A DNA stretch of 64,000 bases from positions 62,001 to 126,000 of the forward strand of contig CABZKL010000001.1 in assembly GCA_902526405.1 (NCBI GenBank), read 5' to 3'. The notes beneath the pieces were generated by a model. The model worked only from the letters and a program-made list of their open reading frames with translations. It did no database searches and had not been told where the DNA came from. The DNA comes from an uncultured Pelagibacteraceae bacterium. Lineage in GTDB: Bacteria > Pseudomonadota > Alphaproteobacteria > Pelagibacterales > Pelagibacteraceae. Within the stretch, counting starts at the first letter, position 1. Every line of letters begins with the position of its first letter. The position numbers were made by a program, and so were the translations under genes. Of this stretch, positions 18,914-27,389 are shown piece by piece.

Positions 18914-19462
18914 ATGAAGAAACTTATTTTAATATTCTTATTTTATTTATTTTCTCAGACGAGCTCCTTTTCAAATGAAAGAGATGTAAGACTTAACCAA
19001 TTATTCAATGAGTTAAAGGCCAATAAGTCAAAAGTATCATCTATTGTTGAAAAGGAAATATGGAAAATTTGGAGCACTCATCCAACCGATGCAAAACTTA
19101 CCGCAAAATTAGAGAAAGGTTCTCAGTTTGTAAGAGACCAACAATTTTTTAAAGCTATAGAAATCTTTACAGAAGTTATAAATTTTGATCAAAATTGGGC
19201 CGAGGCATGGAATAAAAGGGCAACAGTTTTTTATTTGATAGGAGAATTCAAAAAATCTCAAGATGATATTGATAAAGTTTTAGAAATAGAAGCAAGACAT
19301 TTTGGTGCTTTGGCAGGACAAGGTTTAGTAAATATACAATTAAAAAATTATGAAAAAGCAATTCTGAGTTATGAACAAGCAAAAGAGATACACCCATCAA
19401 TGCAATCTCCAGAGATCATGATAAGACAGATAGAAGAATTAATTAAACAACAATCAATATAA
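18914..19462 (+). CDS. Exported TPR-repeat protein
   Basis: 182 aa with a signal peptide (MKKLILIFLFYLFSQTSSFS). Two to three tetratricopeptide repeats cover about 75-175, with TPR patterns in WAEAWNKRATVFYLIGEFKK and HFGALAGQGLVNIQLKNYEK. The repeats give a protein-binding surface, probably periplasmic. The following SRAP gene starts inside its stop codon (TAATG), so the two are translationally coupled, though no functional link is obvious. Confidence 0.8.
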   Translation: MKKLILIFLFYLFSQTSSFSNERDVRLNQLFNELKANKSKVSSIVEKEIWKIWSTHPTDAKLTAKLEKGSQFVRDQQFFKAIEIFTEVINFDQNWAEAWNKRATVFYLIGEFKKSQDDIDKVLEIEARHFGALAGQGLVNIQLKNYEKAILSYEQAKEIHPSMQSPEIMIRQIEELIKQQSI

Positions 19463-20088
19463 TGTGCGGAAGGTATGTTGTTAAAAATCCAGTTACTAAA
19501 ACTTCTTCTTTAGTAAAATCTGCTATTCAAGTTGAGGATACAGTCAATTATAACGCTCATCCTTATCAAAAACTTCCAGTGATAAAAAAATATAAAAACG
19601 GTAACACTTTAGAGGCTTTAAAGTGGGGATTAGTCCCTGGTTGGGCAAAAGACAAAGAATTTAAAGCATTGATTAATGCAAGATTAGAAACGATTGATGA
19701 AAAGGTTTCTTTTAAAAAACTAATTAAAAATCATCGATGTGTTGCTGTTGCAGATGGTTTTTATGAATGGAAGAGGGAAGAGAATAAAAAAACTCCTCAT
19801 TACTTTTTTAGAAAAGATACTAATGTAATTTATTTTGCAGGTATTTTTGAAGAGGACCAATTTTGTTTAATTACAGAAGAAGCAAAAGAAAATATTAAAG
19901 AAATTCATCACCGTCAGCCTGTAATACTTAATCAAGCAGATGTTAACCGTTATTTAAATTTAGAGCTACAGGGCTCAGCCTTTTTGAATGAACGTAAAGT
20001 TCCTGAACTTGTTTTTCATGAGGTTTCAAAGGATGCGAATAAACCTACAAACAATTCAGCATCATTGATACAAAAGATTTTGAACTAA
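19462..20088 (+). CDS. SRAP-domain abasic-site protein (HMCES/YedK)
   Basis: 208 aa. Cys2 directly after the initiator Met (MCGRY) is the residue that crosslinks to abasic sites in ssDNA. Asn30, the INARLE segment (71-76), Glu102 in GFYEW and His149 in IHHRQP complete the active site. The usual HDRMP appears here as HHRQP, a substitution of Met by Gln. YedK-type proteins shield abasic sites during replication. Translation is coupled to the TPR gene by a 1-nt overlap. Confidence 0.92.
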   Translation: MCGRYVVKNPVTKTSSLVKSAIQVEDTVNYNAHPYQKLPVIKKYKNGNTLEALKWGLVPGWAKDKEFKALINARLETIDEKVSFKKLIKNHRCVAVADGFYEWKREENKKTPHYFFRKDTNVIYFAGIFEEDQFCLITEEAKENIKEIHHRQPVILNQADVNRYLNLELQGSAFLNERKVPELVFHEVSKDANKPTNNSASLIQKILN

Positions 20089-20091
20089 ATC

Positions 20092-21504
20092 TTATTTCCT
20101 TTTGTGTCTTCTAAATGAAAATTTTTTAGGTCTTTGTCTTTTTTTAAATTTTTTTCTTCCTTTAAAAGAGGATCTGTTATCTTCTTTTTCAACTACATTA
20201 TCTGTTTTTTTACCAAAATATTTAGGATTATTGGTAAACCCAAAAAATTTTTTTTTTTCTTTAAATTTTAATTTTTTATTTTTATCTTTTTTAAAAAATT
20301 TCTTTTTTTCTTTGAAGTTACTCCTCTTATTATCCTTAAATTTTCCTTTTTTGTTAAATGAACCCTTACCTTTTTTATGTTTTCTAAAACTTTTTTTAGG
20401 GCTTTTTTTTGGTGGCTTAAAATTAGGATCTATTAATTTACTTATAGCATTCCACATCGGTCGATCACTTGGTGTTAAAAAGGTTAAAGCTGATCCTTCT
20501 TTACCAGCTCTACCGGTTCGTCCTATTCGATGAATATAATCCTCAGGAACTTGTGGTAGATCGTAATTAATAACATGTTTGATAACTGGAATATCTAATC
20601 CGCGTGCAGCAACATCTGTTGCTACTAGTATTCTATTATTGCCATCTCTAAATCCTTTTATTACTCGTTCTCTTTTGCTTTGTCTTAAGTTCCCGTGAAT
20701 AGCATCTGCCTTATGGCCATCGTATTTTAAACGTTTAACAATTTTATCTGCCCCATGTTTTGTTCTAACAAAAACCAAAATTGAACCATTCCTCTCAACT
20801 AATTGATTAATTAGTTCGTGATATTTTTTGTCTTGATTAACTTGAAAAGTTTCTTGCTTAATTTTATCGATAGGAGTGGATATTGATCCAACAGAAATTC
20901 GTTCAGGATTTTTAAGATATTTTTGAGATATTTTTAAAATATCATTGGGCAAAGTAGCTGAAAACAATAACGTTTGATGGTTTTTTGGAACAAATTTTAA
21001 AATTAACTCAATTTGTGGAGTAAAACCCATGTCTAACATTCGATCTGTTTCATCAAGAACTAAGTAGTTAACCCTTGAGAGATCTAAACTTTTTCTTTTT
21101 AAATGATCGTTTATTCTTCCAGGTGTTCCAACTATTATTCTTGCTCTCTTATTTAATTTTCGAAGCTGTTTTTGCATGCTCTCACCACCAATTAGTAATG
21201 CGTTGCCTATTCCAATTTCTCTTACATTTAATTTAAGCACAGTTTGCATTACTTGAGACGCTAGCTCTCTAGTAGGACATACAATTAGCGCCATAGATTT
21301 CTTGTCTAAAATTAATTTATTGAGCATTGGAATTGTAAAAGCTAATGTTTTACCAGTCCCAGTTTGAGCAGTCCCTAAAATATCTCTACCCTCAAGACTT
21401 ATTGGAATTGATTGACTTTGAATTGGGGTAGGAATTTTAAAATCAGCAAATTGAATTGATTTTTTAAGTTTTTTTTCTATTAAAAGTTCATTAAAATTGT
21501 TCAT
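20092..21504 (-). CDS. DEAD-box RNA helicase, RhlE-like, with long Lys-rich tail
   Basis: 470 aa. Helicase motifs are the Q motif IPTPIQ, Walker A AQTGTGKT (46-53), PTRELA, TPGR, motif II DETD (151-154; DEAD is usual), SAT (182-184), VATDVAARGLD and HRIGRTGR. The core ends near residue 370. It is followed by about 100 residues made mainly of Lys, Phe, Asn and Arg (KKFFKK-type patches), a disordered RNA-binding tail. It probably helps ribosome assembly or mRNA turnover in the cold. Its stop is 3 nt from the stop of the SRAP gene. Confidence 0.93.
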   Translation of the reverse strand: MNNFNELLIEKKLKKSIQFADFKIPTPIQSQSIPISLEGRDILGTAQTGTGKTLAFTIPMLNKLILDKKSMALIVCPTRELASQVMQTVLKLNVREIGIGNALLIGGESMQKQLRKLNKRARIIVGTPGRINDHLKRKSLDLSRVNYLVLDETDRMLDMGFTPQIELILKFVPKNHQTLLFSATLPNDILKISQKYLKNPERISVGSISTPIDKIKQETFQVNQDKKYHELINQLVERNGSILVFVRTKHGADKIVKRLKYDGHKADAIHGNLRQSKRERVIKGFRDGNNRILVATDVAARGLDIPVIKHVINYDLPQVPEDYIHRIGRTGRAGKEGSALTFLTPSDRPMWNAISKLIDPNFKPPKKSPKKSFRKHKKGKGSFNKKGKFKDNKRSNFKEKKKFFKKDKNKKLKFKEKKKFFGFTNNPKYFGKKTDNVVEKEDNRSSFKGRKKFKKRQRPKKFSFRRHKRK

Positions 21505-21615
21505 TTTGGTTTATTTAAAGACTTATTCGGATCGTTATAGGATTTTGCGTCAAATACAACCAATCATTATTAATCATATTGAGAGTATATTCAAAATCAG
21601 ATAAAAAGTAAGTAA

Positions 21616-22728
21616 ATGCTCAGTTATATAATACCTTTCTTAATTTTAATTCTTGTTGTTGTTTTTATACACGAGTTTGGACATTATTATTTTGCAAGAA
21701 AATATGGAGTAGGTGTTACTGATTTTTCTATAGGTTTTGGAAAGGAGCTGTTTGGATGGAATGATAAATCAGGCACTAGGTGGAAAATATGCGCTATACC
21801 ATTGGGTGGCTATGTTAAATTTTTTGGTGATAGGAACGTATACTCTCAATCAGACCACCAAGAAATACTTGAAAAATATAACGAGGAAGAAAGAGATAAA
21901 TTATTTATTTTAAAACCGCTTTACCAAAGAGTATTAATAGTTTTTGGTGGACCTTTAGCTAATTTTTTGTTGGCTTTAGTTATATTTTTTTCAATTTATA
22001 TATTTATTGGTAAAGACTTTACACCAGCAGTTATTAATGAAGTTCAAAAAGAGAGTCCAGCTATGATGGGTGGACTTAAAAATCAAGATGTAATTTTAGA
22101 AATAGATGGAAATGAGGTCATAAGCATAATGGAAGTTTCTAAATTTATTACTATGTCAACAGGAGACTATATAGATTTCAAAGTTAAACGATCTTACGAT
22201 GAATTAATATTAAAAATTAAACCTAATATTGTGGAAGGCGAAGATGGATTAGGAAATAAAATTAATAAAAGAATGGTTGGAATAAAACTTGGTGCATATA
22301 ACAATGAGGTTAATCATGTTAAATTAGGTCCTGCTCAAGCATTATATCACGCGGCTAATGAAGTATATTATGTCAGTACCGCATCATTGAAATATATTGG
22401 TGGTATGATATTGGGAAAAGCAGACACTTCTCAACTTGGAGGTCCAATAAGAATTGCCAAAATTTCTGGACAAGTTGCAAATTTTGGAGTGTTAGCTTTT
22501 ATTAATATGATGGCCTATATTTCTATTAGTTTAGGTCTAATTAATTTATTTCCAATACCTATGCTTGATGGAGGTCATTTGATGTTTTACGCATTTGAAA
22601 AGGTTTTAGGCCGTCCTTTATCACAGAAAACCCAAGAAGCTTTTTTTCGAATCGGAATGTTTATGTTGCTATCATTGATGTTTTTCACAACCTTTAATGA
22701 TCTTAAAGATCTAGGTTTATTTAGTTAA
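21616..22728 (+). CDS. rseP: RIP metalloprotease RseP (site-2 protease)
   Basis: 370 aa integral membrane zinc protease. HEFGH lies at 19-23 in the first helix, the PDZ domain covers about 120-200, and the second metal motif lies in NLFPIPMLDGGH near 310. Four hydrophobic segments fit the family. It cleaves membrane-anchored regulators such as anti-sigma factors and signal peptide remnants. In many proteobacteria it lies next to cdsA, dxr and bamA; here it stands alone, between a DEAD-box gene and HU. Confidence 0.95.
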   Translation: MLSYIIPFLILILVVVFIHEFGHYYFARKYGVGVTDFSIGFGKELFGWNDKSGTRWKICAIPLGGYVKFFGDRNVYSQSDHQEILEKYNEEERDKLFILKPLYQRVLIVFGGPLANFLLALVIFFSIYIFIGKDFTPAVINEVQKESPAMMGGLKNQDVILEIDGNEVISIMEVSKFITMSTGDYIDFKVKRSYDELILKIKPNIVEGEDGLGNKINKRMVGIKLGAYNNEVNHVKLGPAQALYHAANEVYYVSTASLKYIGGMILGKADTSQLGGPIRIAKISGQVANFGVLAFINMMAYISISLGLINLFPIPMLDGGHLMFYAFEKVLGRPLSQKTQEAFFRIGMFMLLSLMFFTTFNDLKDLGLFS

Positions 22729-22883
22729 TAAAATTTTCTTAAGGTAAAAAATACAGTAAAATCAACACTTAATTTAAATTTTACTACATCTTGTGCTATA
22801 AAAGTCTTTTAACACTAAAAAAAAGCTTGATTTATCAGGGTTTATGACAAGTATAAATCTTAACCAACAAAACCGGAGCTAAA

Positions 22884-23159
22884 ATGAACAAAAAACAATT
22901 AATTGCTAAGCTTTCAGGCTCGCTAAACTTGAGCAAAGCTGATGCGGAGAGAACATTTGATACAATTACCAATACTATTTTAGATGCTTTGAAAGGCGAT
23001 GATTCAGTTAAAATCGCAGGATTTGGTACTTATAAAGTAGCTAAAAGAAAAGCTAGAGTTGGAAGAAACCCAAGAACAGGTGAGCAAATTCAGATCGCTG
23101 CTTCCCAAAAAGTAAAATTTTTACCAGCTAAAGCTTTAAAAGAAGTATTCAATAGATAA
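22884..23159 (+). CDS. hupB: DNA-binding protein HU
   Basis: 91 aa, the normal size. The HU fingerprint GFGTYKVAKRKARVGRNPRTGE with the DNA-arm Pro is intact, and the C-terminal FLPAKALKE is typical. It acts as a dimer that bends and compacts DNA. The gene has a long 155-nt upstream region and a strong hairpin right after the stop, so it is a monocistronic, highly expressed unit. ACCGGAGCTAAAATG gives a good ribosome-binding site. Confidence 0.97.
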   Translation: MNKKQLIAKLSGSLNLSKADAERTFDTITNTILDALKGDDSVKIAGFGTYKVAKRKARVGRNPRTGEQIQIAASQKVKFLPAKALKEVFNR

Positions 23160-23169
23160 TAATTTTTTT

Positions 23170-23207
23170 AACAGCCCTAATGAAAAATATACACGTTAGG
23201 GCTGTTT
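23170..23207. terminator. Rho-independent terminator after HU
   Basis: ACAGCCCTAA (from 23171) pairs with TTAGGGCTGT (23196-23205), a 10-11 bp stem with a 15-nt loop. A run of T lies 5' of it and a short TTT 3' of it, so it could work from either side. It lies 11 nt after the HU stop. Confidence 0.85.
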
Positions 23208-23301
23208 CTATATGCAAATACCGCATACCCAGTTTTCCTAATCAGCGTTAGTTTAAAATTTTAATAAAAAATATAACCATATCTCTAACAGTGGAGGTCT
23301 T

Positions 23302-24603
23302 ATGACTAAATTAATAAAAAAAATATCCGCACCAATTTTAAGTTTAATAATTTTATTAAACATGAGTAGTGCGGGAATGGCAGAGACAACTGTTTCTGCT
23401 GAAGTTCAAGCTATATTCAATTCACTACTTTTTTTAATGTGTGGTTTCATGGTCATGTTCATGGCAGCAGGTTTTGCAATGCTAGAATCTGGCATGGTTA
23501 CTTCTAAAAGTGTTTCAGTAATTTGTGCAAAGAACATTGGTCTTTACTCAATTGCAGGTATCATGTTTTGGTTGTTTGGATATAACTTAGCGTATGGAAT
23601 TCCAGAAGGTGGATACATTGGAACATTTACTCCATGGTCAGATGCAAGTTCAGTAGACACTGGATATGCAGATGGTTCTGACTGGTATTTCCAAATGGTT
23701 TTCTGTGCAACAACAGTTTCAATTTGTTCAGGAGCAATGGCTGAAAGAGTAAAACTTTGGCCGTTCTTTCTTTTCGCAGCAATCTTAGCTGGAATTATTT
23801 ATCCGATTGTGATGGGTTGGCAGTGGGGTGGAGGCTGGTTAGCAGAGCTTGGCTTTTCAGATTTCGCTGGTTCAACTTTAGTACACTCTACAGGTGGTGC
23901 AGCAGCACTAGCTGGAATAATGTTACTTGGATCACGTGCTGGACGATTTGACAGTAAAGGTGAAGCAAAAGCTATGAAACCTTTTGCTGCTTCTTCAATT
24001 CCACTTGTAACAATAGGTGTATTTATCCTATGGTTAGGTTGGTTTGGATTCAATGGTGGATCTCAATTAGCTATTGGGACATTTGATGATGCAGTGGCTG
24101 TATCAGGAATCTTTATCAATACAAATCTTGCAGCTTGTGGTGGTGTAATGGCTGCAGCAACAATAACAAGATTAATGTATGGTAAAACAGATGTTGTACA
24201 AATGTTAAACGGAGCAATCGGTGGATTGGTAGCAGTAACTGCTGAACCATTAGCGCCAACACCATTAGCTGCAATTTTCATTGGAGCAATAGGTGGTTTA
24301 ATCGTTGTATTTGGAACTAAATTATTGTTCAGTTTCAAACTTGACGATGTTGTAGGTGCAATTCCAGCTCACATGTTTGCTGGAATATGGGGAACACTTG
24401 CAGTGCCACTTACAAACACTGATGCAAACTTTAGTGCACAGATAATTGGTGTACTATCAATTAACATTTTTGTATTTGTTGTGTCATACATTGTGTTCTC
24501 AATTATGAAAGCTACATTTGGAATTAGACTAAGTAAAGAAGCTGAGTCCAAAGGTACTGACGTAACAGAAACTGGTGTAATAGCATACGCAATACGAGAC
24601 TAA
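23302..24603 (+). CDS. amt: Ammonium transporter Amt
   Basis: 433 aa. An N-terminal signal-like helix (about 1-27, ending AGMAE) is followed by 11 membrane segments. Family signatures are CGFMVMFMAAGFAMLESGMV near the start, DFAGSTLVHSTGG with the pore His and, late, GAIPAHMFAGIWGTLAVP with the second pore His. It takes up ammonium, a central nitrogen source for these cells. No glnK/PII gene is adjacent. GGAGGTCTT precedes the ATG. Two hairpins follow the stop. Confidence 0.96.
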   Translation: MTKLIKKISAPILSLIILLNMSSAGMAETTVSAEVQAIFNSLLFLMCGFMVMFMAAGFAMLESGMVTSKSVSVICAKNIGLYSIAGIMFWLFGYNLAYGIPEGGYIGTFTPWSDASSVDTGYADGSDWYFQMVFCATTVSICSGAMAERVKLWPFFLFAAILAGIIYPIVMGWQWGGGWLAELGFSDFAGSTLVHSTGGAAALAGIMLLGSRAGRFDSKGEAKAMKPFAASSIPLVTIGVFILWLGWFGFNGGSQLAIGTFDDAVAVSGIFINTNLAACGGVMAAATITRLMYGKTDVVQMLNGAIGGLVAVTAEPLAPTPLAAIFIGAIGGLIVVFGTKLLFSFKLDDVVGAIPAHMFAGIWGTLAVPLTNTDANFSAQIIGVLSINIFVFVVSYIVFSIMKATFGIRLSKEAESKGTDVTETGVIAYAIRD

Positions 24604-24616
24604 TTGCATGCAATAT

Positions 24617-24661
24617 AGGGGCTCTTCGATCTCCATGTCGTTATCTCATTGAAGAGCTCCT
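24617..24661 (+). other. Hairpin in the amt 3' region
   Basis: AGGGGCTCTTC (24617-24627) pairs with GAAGAGCTCCT (24651-24661) over 11 bp with one G-U pair; the loop is 23 nt. An A run, not a T run, follows, so it is not a standard terminator. It stands 14 nt after the amt stop and 45 nt before a true terminator, so it could be a 3'-UTR element or the core of a small RNA. Confidence 0.5.
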
Positions 24662-24705
24662 TAAAAAAAAGATTGGCTAAATATCTCTCTCTAGTTAGTT
24701 AATTT

Positions 24706-24730
24706 AAGGCCCCGAAAGGGGCCTTTTTAT
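24706..24730. terminator. Bidirectional Rho-independent terminator between amt and bcp
   Basis: AAGGCCCC, a GAAA tetraloop and GGGGCCTT form a perfect 8-bp GC-rich stem, followed by TTTTATTTT on the forward strand. It ends the amt transcript. The restored bcp reading frame (see that entry) stops within the T tract, so it also closes the reverse-strand gene. Confidence 0.95.
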
Positions 24731-25195
24731 TTTGAAATACTTTTGAGTGTTTCAAGGACTTCTTTAGCATGATCTTTGACTTTAACATTCTCCCAAGCCT
24801 CAATAATTACATTTTTTTTTGTCAATTAAATAAGTAGATCTAATTGTACCCATAAATTCTCGACCCATAAATTTTTTCTTACCCCAAACTTTATATTTCT
24901 TTAATATTTTAAGATCTTTATCAGCCAAAAGGTCAAATTTAATCTTGTATTTATCTTTAAATTTTAAGTGACTGTCTAAACTATCTTTTGAAATTCCATA
25001 AACTTCACAATTTAATTTGCTAAATTTTGGTAGAAGTTTATTAAAATCATTAGTTTCAATTGTGCAACCCGGGGTATTATCTTTAGGATAGAAATATAAA
25101 ACAACATATTTACCAAAAGAATCTTTTAATGAATAATTATTTTTTGAAGTTGATACAGCTGTAAATGAAGGTGCTTTTGTATTAATCTTTAACAT
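24727..25195 (-). CDS. bcp: Thioredoxin-dependent peroxiredoxin (Bcp/PrxQ), frameshifted near the 3' end
   Basis: The frame from 25195 gives 131 residues ending in a premature TGA at 24800. It has the peroxiredoxin active site YPKDNTPGCT with peroxidatic Cys44, but no Cys five residues later. The break is at nine A residues (plus-strand T9, 24812-24820). With eight A the frame continues as IDKKNVIIEAWENV to a TAA at 24727, giving 155 aa, the normal Bcp length. So the last 24 native residues are lost unless the indel is a sequencing error or transcription slips on the A tract. Bcp reduces hydroperoxides using thioredoxin. Confidence 0.85.
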
Positions 25196-25240
25196 ATTTT
25201 TCTAGAATTATATTGATTTTGAGATAATTTATATAAAATT

Positions 25241-25624
25241 ATGAATATAAAATCAGCGCAGTCCTTAGTTGCAGAAGCACTGAAAGAAATAAAAACAATT
25301 GATACAGATCAGGCATTTAAAATGGTCGAGGATAATATTTGTAATCTAATTGATATTAGAGACGTGCGTGAATTAGAAAAAGAAGGTCGTATAGAGAACT
25401 CTCATCACATACCAAGAGGAATGATGGAATTTTGGTTGGATCCAAATAGTCCTTATTTTCAACAAGGTAAACTTGACCAATCAAAAGAAATGGTATTGTT
25501 TTGTGCTGGAGGGTTACGGTCAGCTCTTGCTGCAAAAACATTAAAAGATATGGGTTTTGAAAAAGTTTCACATATAGATGGTGGATTTGGAGCTTTGAGA
25601 AATAGTAAGTTTAAAATAGTTTAA
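25241..25624 (+). CDS. Rhodanese-like domain protein
   Basis: 127 aa single rhodanese domain. LIDIRDVRELEKEG and HIPRGMMEF are the typical early motifs, and the active-site loop is CAGGLRS with its catalytic Cys near residue 88. A Gly-rich loop of this kind favours sulfurtransferase activity, moving sulfane sulfur to an acceptor. It is divergent from bcp (45 nt) and overlaps the stop of the next reverse gene by 4 nt. The donor and acceptor are unknown. Confidence 0.88.
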   Translation: MNIKSAQSLVAEALKEIKTIDTDQAFKMVEDNICNLIDIRDVRELEKEGRIENSHHIPRGMMEFWLDPNSPYFQQGKLDQSKEMVLFCAGGLRSALAAKTLKDMGFEKVSHIDGGFGALRNSKFKIV

Positions 25625-26199
25625 TTATTATTTAATTCTTCTAAAGCATATTCTAATCTATCTTGACCCCAGAATATTTTATTATTCACGACAAATGTCG
25701 GTGCTCCAAAAATATCTTTTTTGAAGGCTTCATTTGTAATATTTTTTAATTCATCTTTAATTTCTTGTTTTTTAATACCTTCAAAAAATTGTTTGTGATC
25801 TATACTTAAATTATCTAATAATTTAGTAATATTTTCTAAGCTGGTTAGATTTATATCATCTTGCCAATAAGCATTAAAAAAATTATTTAAATATTCTTTT
25901 TTTTTGTTCTCTTCTACAAATAAGTAGCCCCTCATAATATTAAGTGAATTGAGTGGAAATTTTGAATTCCATTTAAAATTTATTTTATTTTTTTTTGAAA
26001 TTAATTCACAATCATTTTTCATATTTTTTAATTTGAATTTATTGAAAGCTGGAGCGGTTATCTCAACTAAATTATGCAATCCACCTAATAAAATAGGTTT
26101 ATAATTAAATTTAATGCTCTTGATTTTATTAATATTTTTATAAGCTATGAAGGCATAAGGGCTTATAATATCAAAATAAAAATCTATATGATTACTCAT
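25621..26199 (-). CDS. 2-hydroxychromene-2-carboxylate isomerase-like (DsbA family)
   Basis: 192 aa thioredoxin-fold protein of the kappa-GST/HCCA isomerase group: FDIISPYAF with Ser13 in the place of the catalytic residue, and IFGAPTFVVNNKIFWGQDRL near the end. NahD-type members isomerise 2-hydroxychromene-2-carboxylate with glutathione. In organisms without naphthalene pathways the role is unclear, perhaps glutathione-linked detoxification. It overlaps the upstream membrane protein gene by 8 nt. Confidence 0.82.
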   Translation of the reverse strand: MSNHIDFYFDIISPYAFIAYKNINKIKSIKFNYKPILLGGLHNLVEITAPAFNKFKLKNMKNDCELISKKNKINFKWNSKFPLNSLNIMRGYLFVEENKKKEYLNNFFNAYWQDDINLTSLENITKLLDNLSIDHKQFFEGIKKQEIKDELKNITNEAFKKDIFGAPTFVVNNKIFWGQDRLEYALEELNNN

Positions 26200-26665
26200 A
26201 AAGATTTATTCTTTTTGCGTAAAAAATTCTGATTATCCAATAAATAAAAATTCCAAGAGGACCGATTAAATAGGTAATTATCAATGGAATTGACAATAAA
26301 ATTTTATTAATAGAAAATTTTTGAGAGTCTTTTACTATCCATCCACCAACAAATAAATTGATAGCAATAAAATGAGTCCAGAAGATCATCAAGTATAGAG
26401 AATCTTCAAACAATCTTGATAATTCATTCAATCCTAAATATAGATTGAAATTCCCATCAAAATCGTAACCAAATAAGAATGATTTATAGAGAATAAAAAT
26501 ATAAACACCGCTCAGTATTATAAAAGGAAAAATTGAAGTCACAAAAAATCTACTTAGGTATGATTGAGGAAAAAAAATTAATATAAGCCAGAAAGGCAGA
26601 ACTCCTAAATTAATCCACATATAAAGTGTTTCAATTGTAAAATAAGTAAAAATTTGTTCGATCAT
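26192..26665 (-). CDS. ABA4-like membrane protein (DUF4281)
   Basis: About 157 aa from the ATG at 26665; the frame opens a few codons earlier. Four hydrophobic segments and the family-type pattern ETLYMWINLGVLPFW, LFEDSLYLMIFWTHFIAINLFVGGWIVKDS and LIGPLGIFIYWI match DUF4281, which includes plant ABA4 (neoxanthin-related). Bacterial function is unknown. It overlaps the HCCA isomerase-like gene and is divergent from recX with 25 nt between. Confidence 0.78.
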   Translation of the reverse strand: MIEQIFTYFTIETLYMWINLGVLPFWLILIFFPQSYLSRFFVTSIFPFIILSGVYIFILYKSFLFGYDFDGNFNLYLGLNELSRLFEDSLYLMIFWTHFIAINLFVGGWIVKDSQKFSINKILLSIPLIITYLIGPLGIFIYWIIRIFYAKRINLYE

Positions 26666-26690
26666 ATAATATATTATATTCAATCTTACG

Positions 26691-27254
26691 ATGATTCCTA
26701 TAAGAAATAAAAAAAAAACACTTCAGGTCACTGTAGATGAGATGAGAAGTTTTGCATTTGCATATGTTGATAAATATGCTCCCTCTAAACAACAACTTAA
26801 AACCTATCTTTTAAAAAAATATATGAAACTTTCTGCAACAGACTCAAGAAAAAAGGATGTTAATAAATTAATTGATATTGTTTTGTCTGATCTTGAAAAA
26901 AATAAATTTATTAATGATCAATTCTATTCCGAAAGCAAAGCAAAAAGCATGGTTCAAAGAGGACATTCATTAAATAAAATTCGTAATTATCTTATGGGAA
27001 AAGGAATAGATAGTGAGTTTATTAAAGATACTGTAGAAAAAATTAAAGAAGATAACAGTGACCAAGATTTTTTTTCTGCAATAAAAATTTGTAAAAAAAA
27101 AAGAATTGGACCAGCAAGAACTGAAAATAATAGAACTTTATTTTACAAAAAGGATATTTCGCTTTTGGCAAGGAATGGTTTTGATTTTGAAACTTCAAAA
27201 AAGGTAATGGATATAGAAAAAGATGAATTTCTAAAAATTATAAATTTACTCTAA
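26691..27254 (+). CDS. recX: Regulatory protein RecX
   Basis: 187 aa. Repeated three-helix units typical of RecX are visible: the YAPSKQQLKTYLLKKY unit, the LEKNKFINDQFYSESKAKSMVQRGHSL unit and the C-terminal LLARNGFDFETSKKVMD unit. RecX binds RecA filaments and limits recombination. It is not next to recA here. Its end overlaps a 47-aa reverse-strand gene by 9 nt. Confidence 0.85.
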   Translation: MIPIRNKKKTLQVTVDEMRSFAFAYVDKYAPSKQQLKTYLLKKYMKLSATDSRKKDVNKLIDIVLSDLEKNKFINDQFYSESKAKSMVQRGHSLNKIRNYLMGKGIDSEFIKDTVEKIKEDNSDQDFFSAIKICKKKRIGPARTENNRTLFYKKDISLLARNGFDFETSKKVMDIEKDEFLKIINLL

Positions 27255-27389
27255 ATTTTTTTTGTCTTCATCTTCTACTAGTTGATTAATTTTATTTCTA
27301 ATATAATTTTTGACTAATACAAAAACTAATAAACCAAAAATAGAAACAGATACTATTATTATTAGTATAATTCTTAGCTGATCATCCAT
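27246..27389 (-). CDS. Small 47-aa single-pass membrane protein
   Basis: The ATG at 27389 overlaps the stop of the phosphatase gene (TAATG), so translation is coupled. One long hydrophobic helix (about residues 6-26) is followed by a basic and then strongly acidic tail (VEDEDKKNLE). No family recognised. It fits the pattern of tiny coupled membrane genes elsewhere in this window. Confidence 0.55.
   Translation of the reverse strand: MDDQLRIILIIIVSVSIFGLLVFVLVKNYIRNKINQLVEDEDKKNLE

Noticed and set aside
23757-24551. Several open frames on both strands inside amt
   Set aside because: They are shadows of the intact ammonium transporter frame; their products are low complexity and show no motifs.
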